A stretch of DNA of 5,270 nt from Desulfobacterales bacterium (lineage in GTDB: Bacteria > Desulfobacterota > Desulfobacteria > Desulfobacterales > DAOWNP01). Below the pieces are notes generated by a model. It was not told the DNA's origin. It worked only from the letters and a program-made list of their open reading frames with translations, and did no database searches. A program made the translations under genes and the position numbers. Where the stretch lies: contig JASFBI010000176.1 of the NCBI GenBank assembly GCA_030149595.1, positions 1-5,270 on the forward strand. The letters run 5' to 3'. Below, piece after piece: positions 4,984 to 5,270 of the stretch (positions within the stretch are counted from its first letter, which is position 1; the number at the start of each line of letters is the position of its first letter).

Positions 4984-5109
4984 TTAGAAATTTTTTATCC
5001 ATATGGTAAAGCCATTTGATTTCAATATTACATTCAAATATTCAATAACTTCATTTTGGACAGATAGCCATGGGACATCCAGAGAATTCTCATTATTATC
5101 ACAAGAGTT
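4984..5109 (-). pseudogene. Short start-less reading frame, possible gene remnant
   Basis: On the - strand 41 codons are open between an in-frame TAA (5110-5112) and a stop at 4984-4986. They include DVPWLSVQNEVIEYLNVILK followed by SNGFTIWIKNF, which has protein-like spacing of hydrophobic and charged residues. There is no start codon with a ribosome site. I do not recognise a family. It lies between the tRNA-Leu terminator and repeat copy B, where remnants of excised or decayed genes are common. It may equally be a chance open frame. Confidence 0.25.
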
Positions 5110-5125
5110 TTAAAATATTAACCCA

Positions 5126-5173
5126 AATAAAAAAAAGGCTTAGGAATTTAATTATATATTTCCCCAAACCTTT
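5126..5173 (-). terminator. Intrinsic terminator of the tRNA-Leu transcript
   Basis: On the - strand AAAGGTTTGGGGAA (from 5173 down) pairs with TTCCTAAGCCTTT (to 5134), with two G-U wobbles and one bulged G. A T-rich run follows directly (eight Ts counting the stem end, then ATTT). It begins 11 bases after the tRNA's CCA. The wobbles become mismatches on the + strand, so it works leftwards. Confidence 0.7.
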
Positions 5174-5184
5174 GTTTTATTTAA

Positions 5185-5269
5185 TGGTACCGAAGAGAAG
5201 ACTTGAACTTCCACGCCTCGCGGCACTAGATCCTAAGTCTAGCGTGTCTACCAATTCCACCACTTCGGC
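5185..5269 (-). tRNA. tRNA-Leu, anticodon UAG
   Basis: A complete 85-base class II tRNA on the - strand, with CCA encoded (5185-5187). The acceptor stem GCCGAAG/CTTCGGT pairs fully, with one G-U at the first pair. The D-loop carries GG in AATTGGTAGAC. The anticodon stem CTAGA/TCTAG encloses loop CTTAGGA (5231-5237), so the anticodon is TAG (5233-5235), reading CUA and other CUN leucine codons. The long variable arm GCC-GCGA-GGC has a GNRA tetraloop, as expected for leucine. The T-arm is GGAAG, loop TTCAAGT, CTTCT. Its promoter must lie beyond the right edge, since the tRNA begins one base from it. Confidence 0.97.
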
Positions 5270-5270
5270 A

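Overview
The window is AT-rich bacterial DNA, roughly one third G+C by eye. Its gene content points to a strictly anaerobic member of the Desulfobacterota (Desulfobacterales or Desulfovibrio-like sulfate reducers). The main reasons are a purH gene split into two separate proteins, with sequence variants I recall from that group, and a rubrerythrin remnant. The taxon is an inference; nothing in the window fixes a genus.

Left half (1-3485, + strand). A possible tail of an upstream frame ends at 56. It is followed by a glyoxalase II-like metallo-beta-lactamase-fold (MBL) hydrolase (69-767). A 93-bp AT-rich gap with a weak promoter candidate and a palindrome leads to an HD-domain phosphohydrolase (861-1529). 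The HD gene overlaps by four bases (ATGA) the gene for the IMP cyclohydrolase half of PurH (1526-2203). After 31 bp comes the AICAR transformylase half (2235-3485). The two PurH halves together would carry out the last two steps of de novo IMP synthesis. The HD protein is translationally coupled to them and may act on a nucleotide or phosphate ester, but its substrate is unknown.

Right half (3486-5270, mostly - strand). This is looser accessory DNA. It contains two direct copies (3492-3578 and 4889-4973, about 92% identical) of an element of about 86 bp with two hairpins. Between them lie a 63-codon 3' remnant of a rubrerythrin gene (3710-3901, rubredoxin-like domain intact, di-iron domain gone), a long hairpin just past its stop, and an intact second MBL-fold gene of the COG1237 type (3981-4823). 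This second MBL gene starts at a GTG, not at the longest upstream ATG. Between the outer repeat and the right edge are a short, possibly broken reading frame, an intrinsic terminator, and a complete tRNA-Leu(UAG) with encoded CCA, all on the - strand.

The most unusual items are the paired two-hairpin repeat bracketing the MBL/rubrerythrin-remnant block, the divergent active-site strand of the IMP cyclohydrolase half, and the HD-purH coupling. I did not find convincing evidence of a wholly new multi-gene system.
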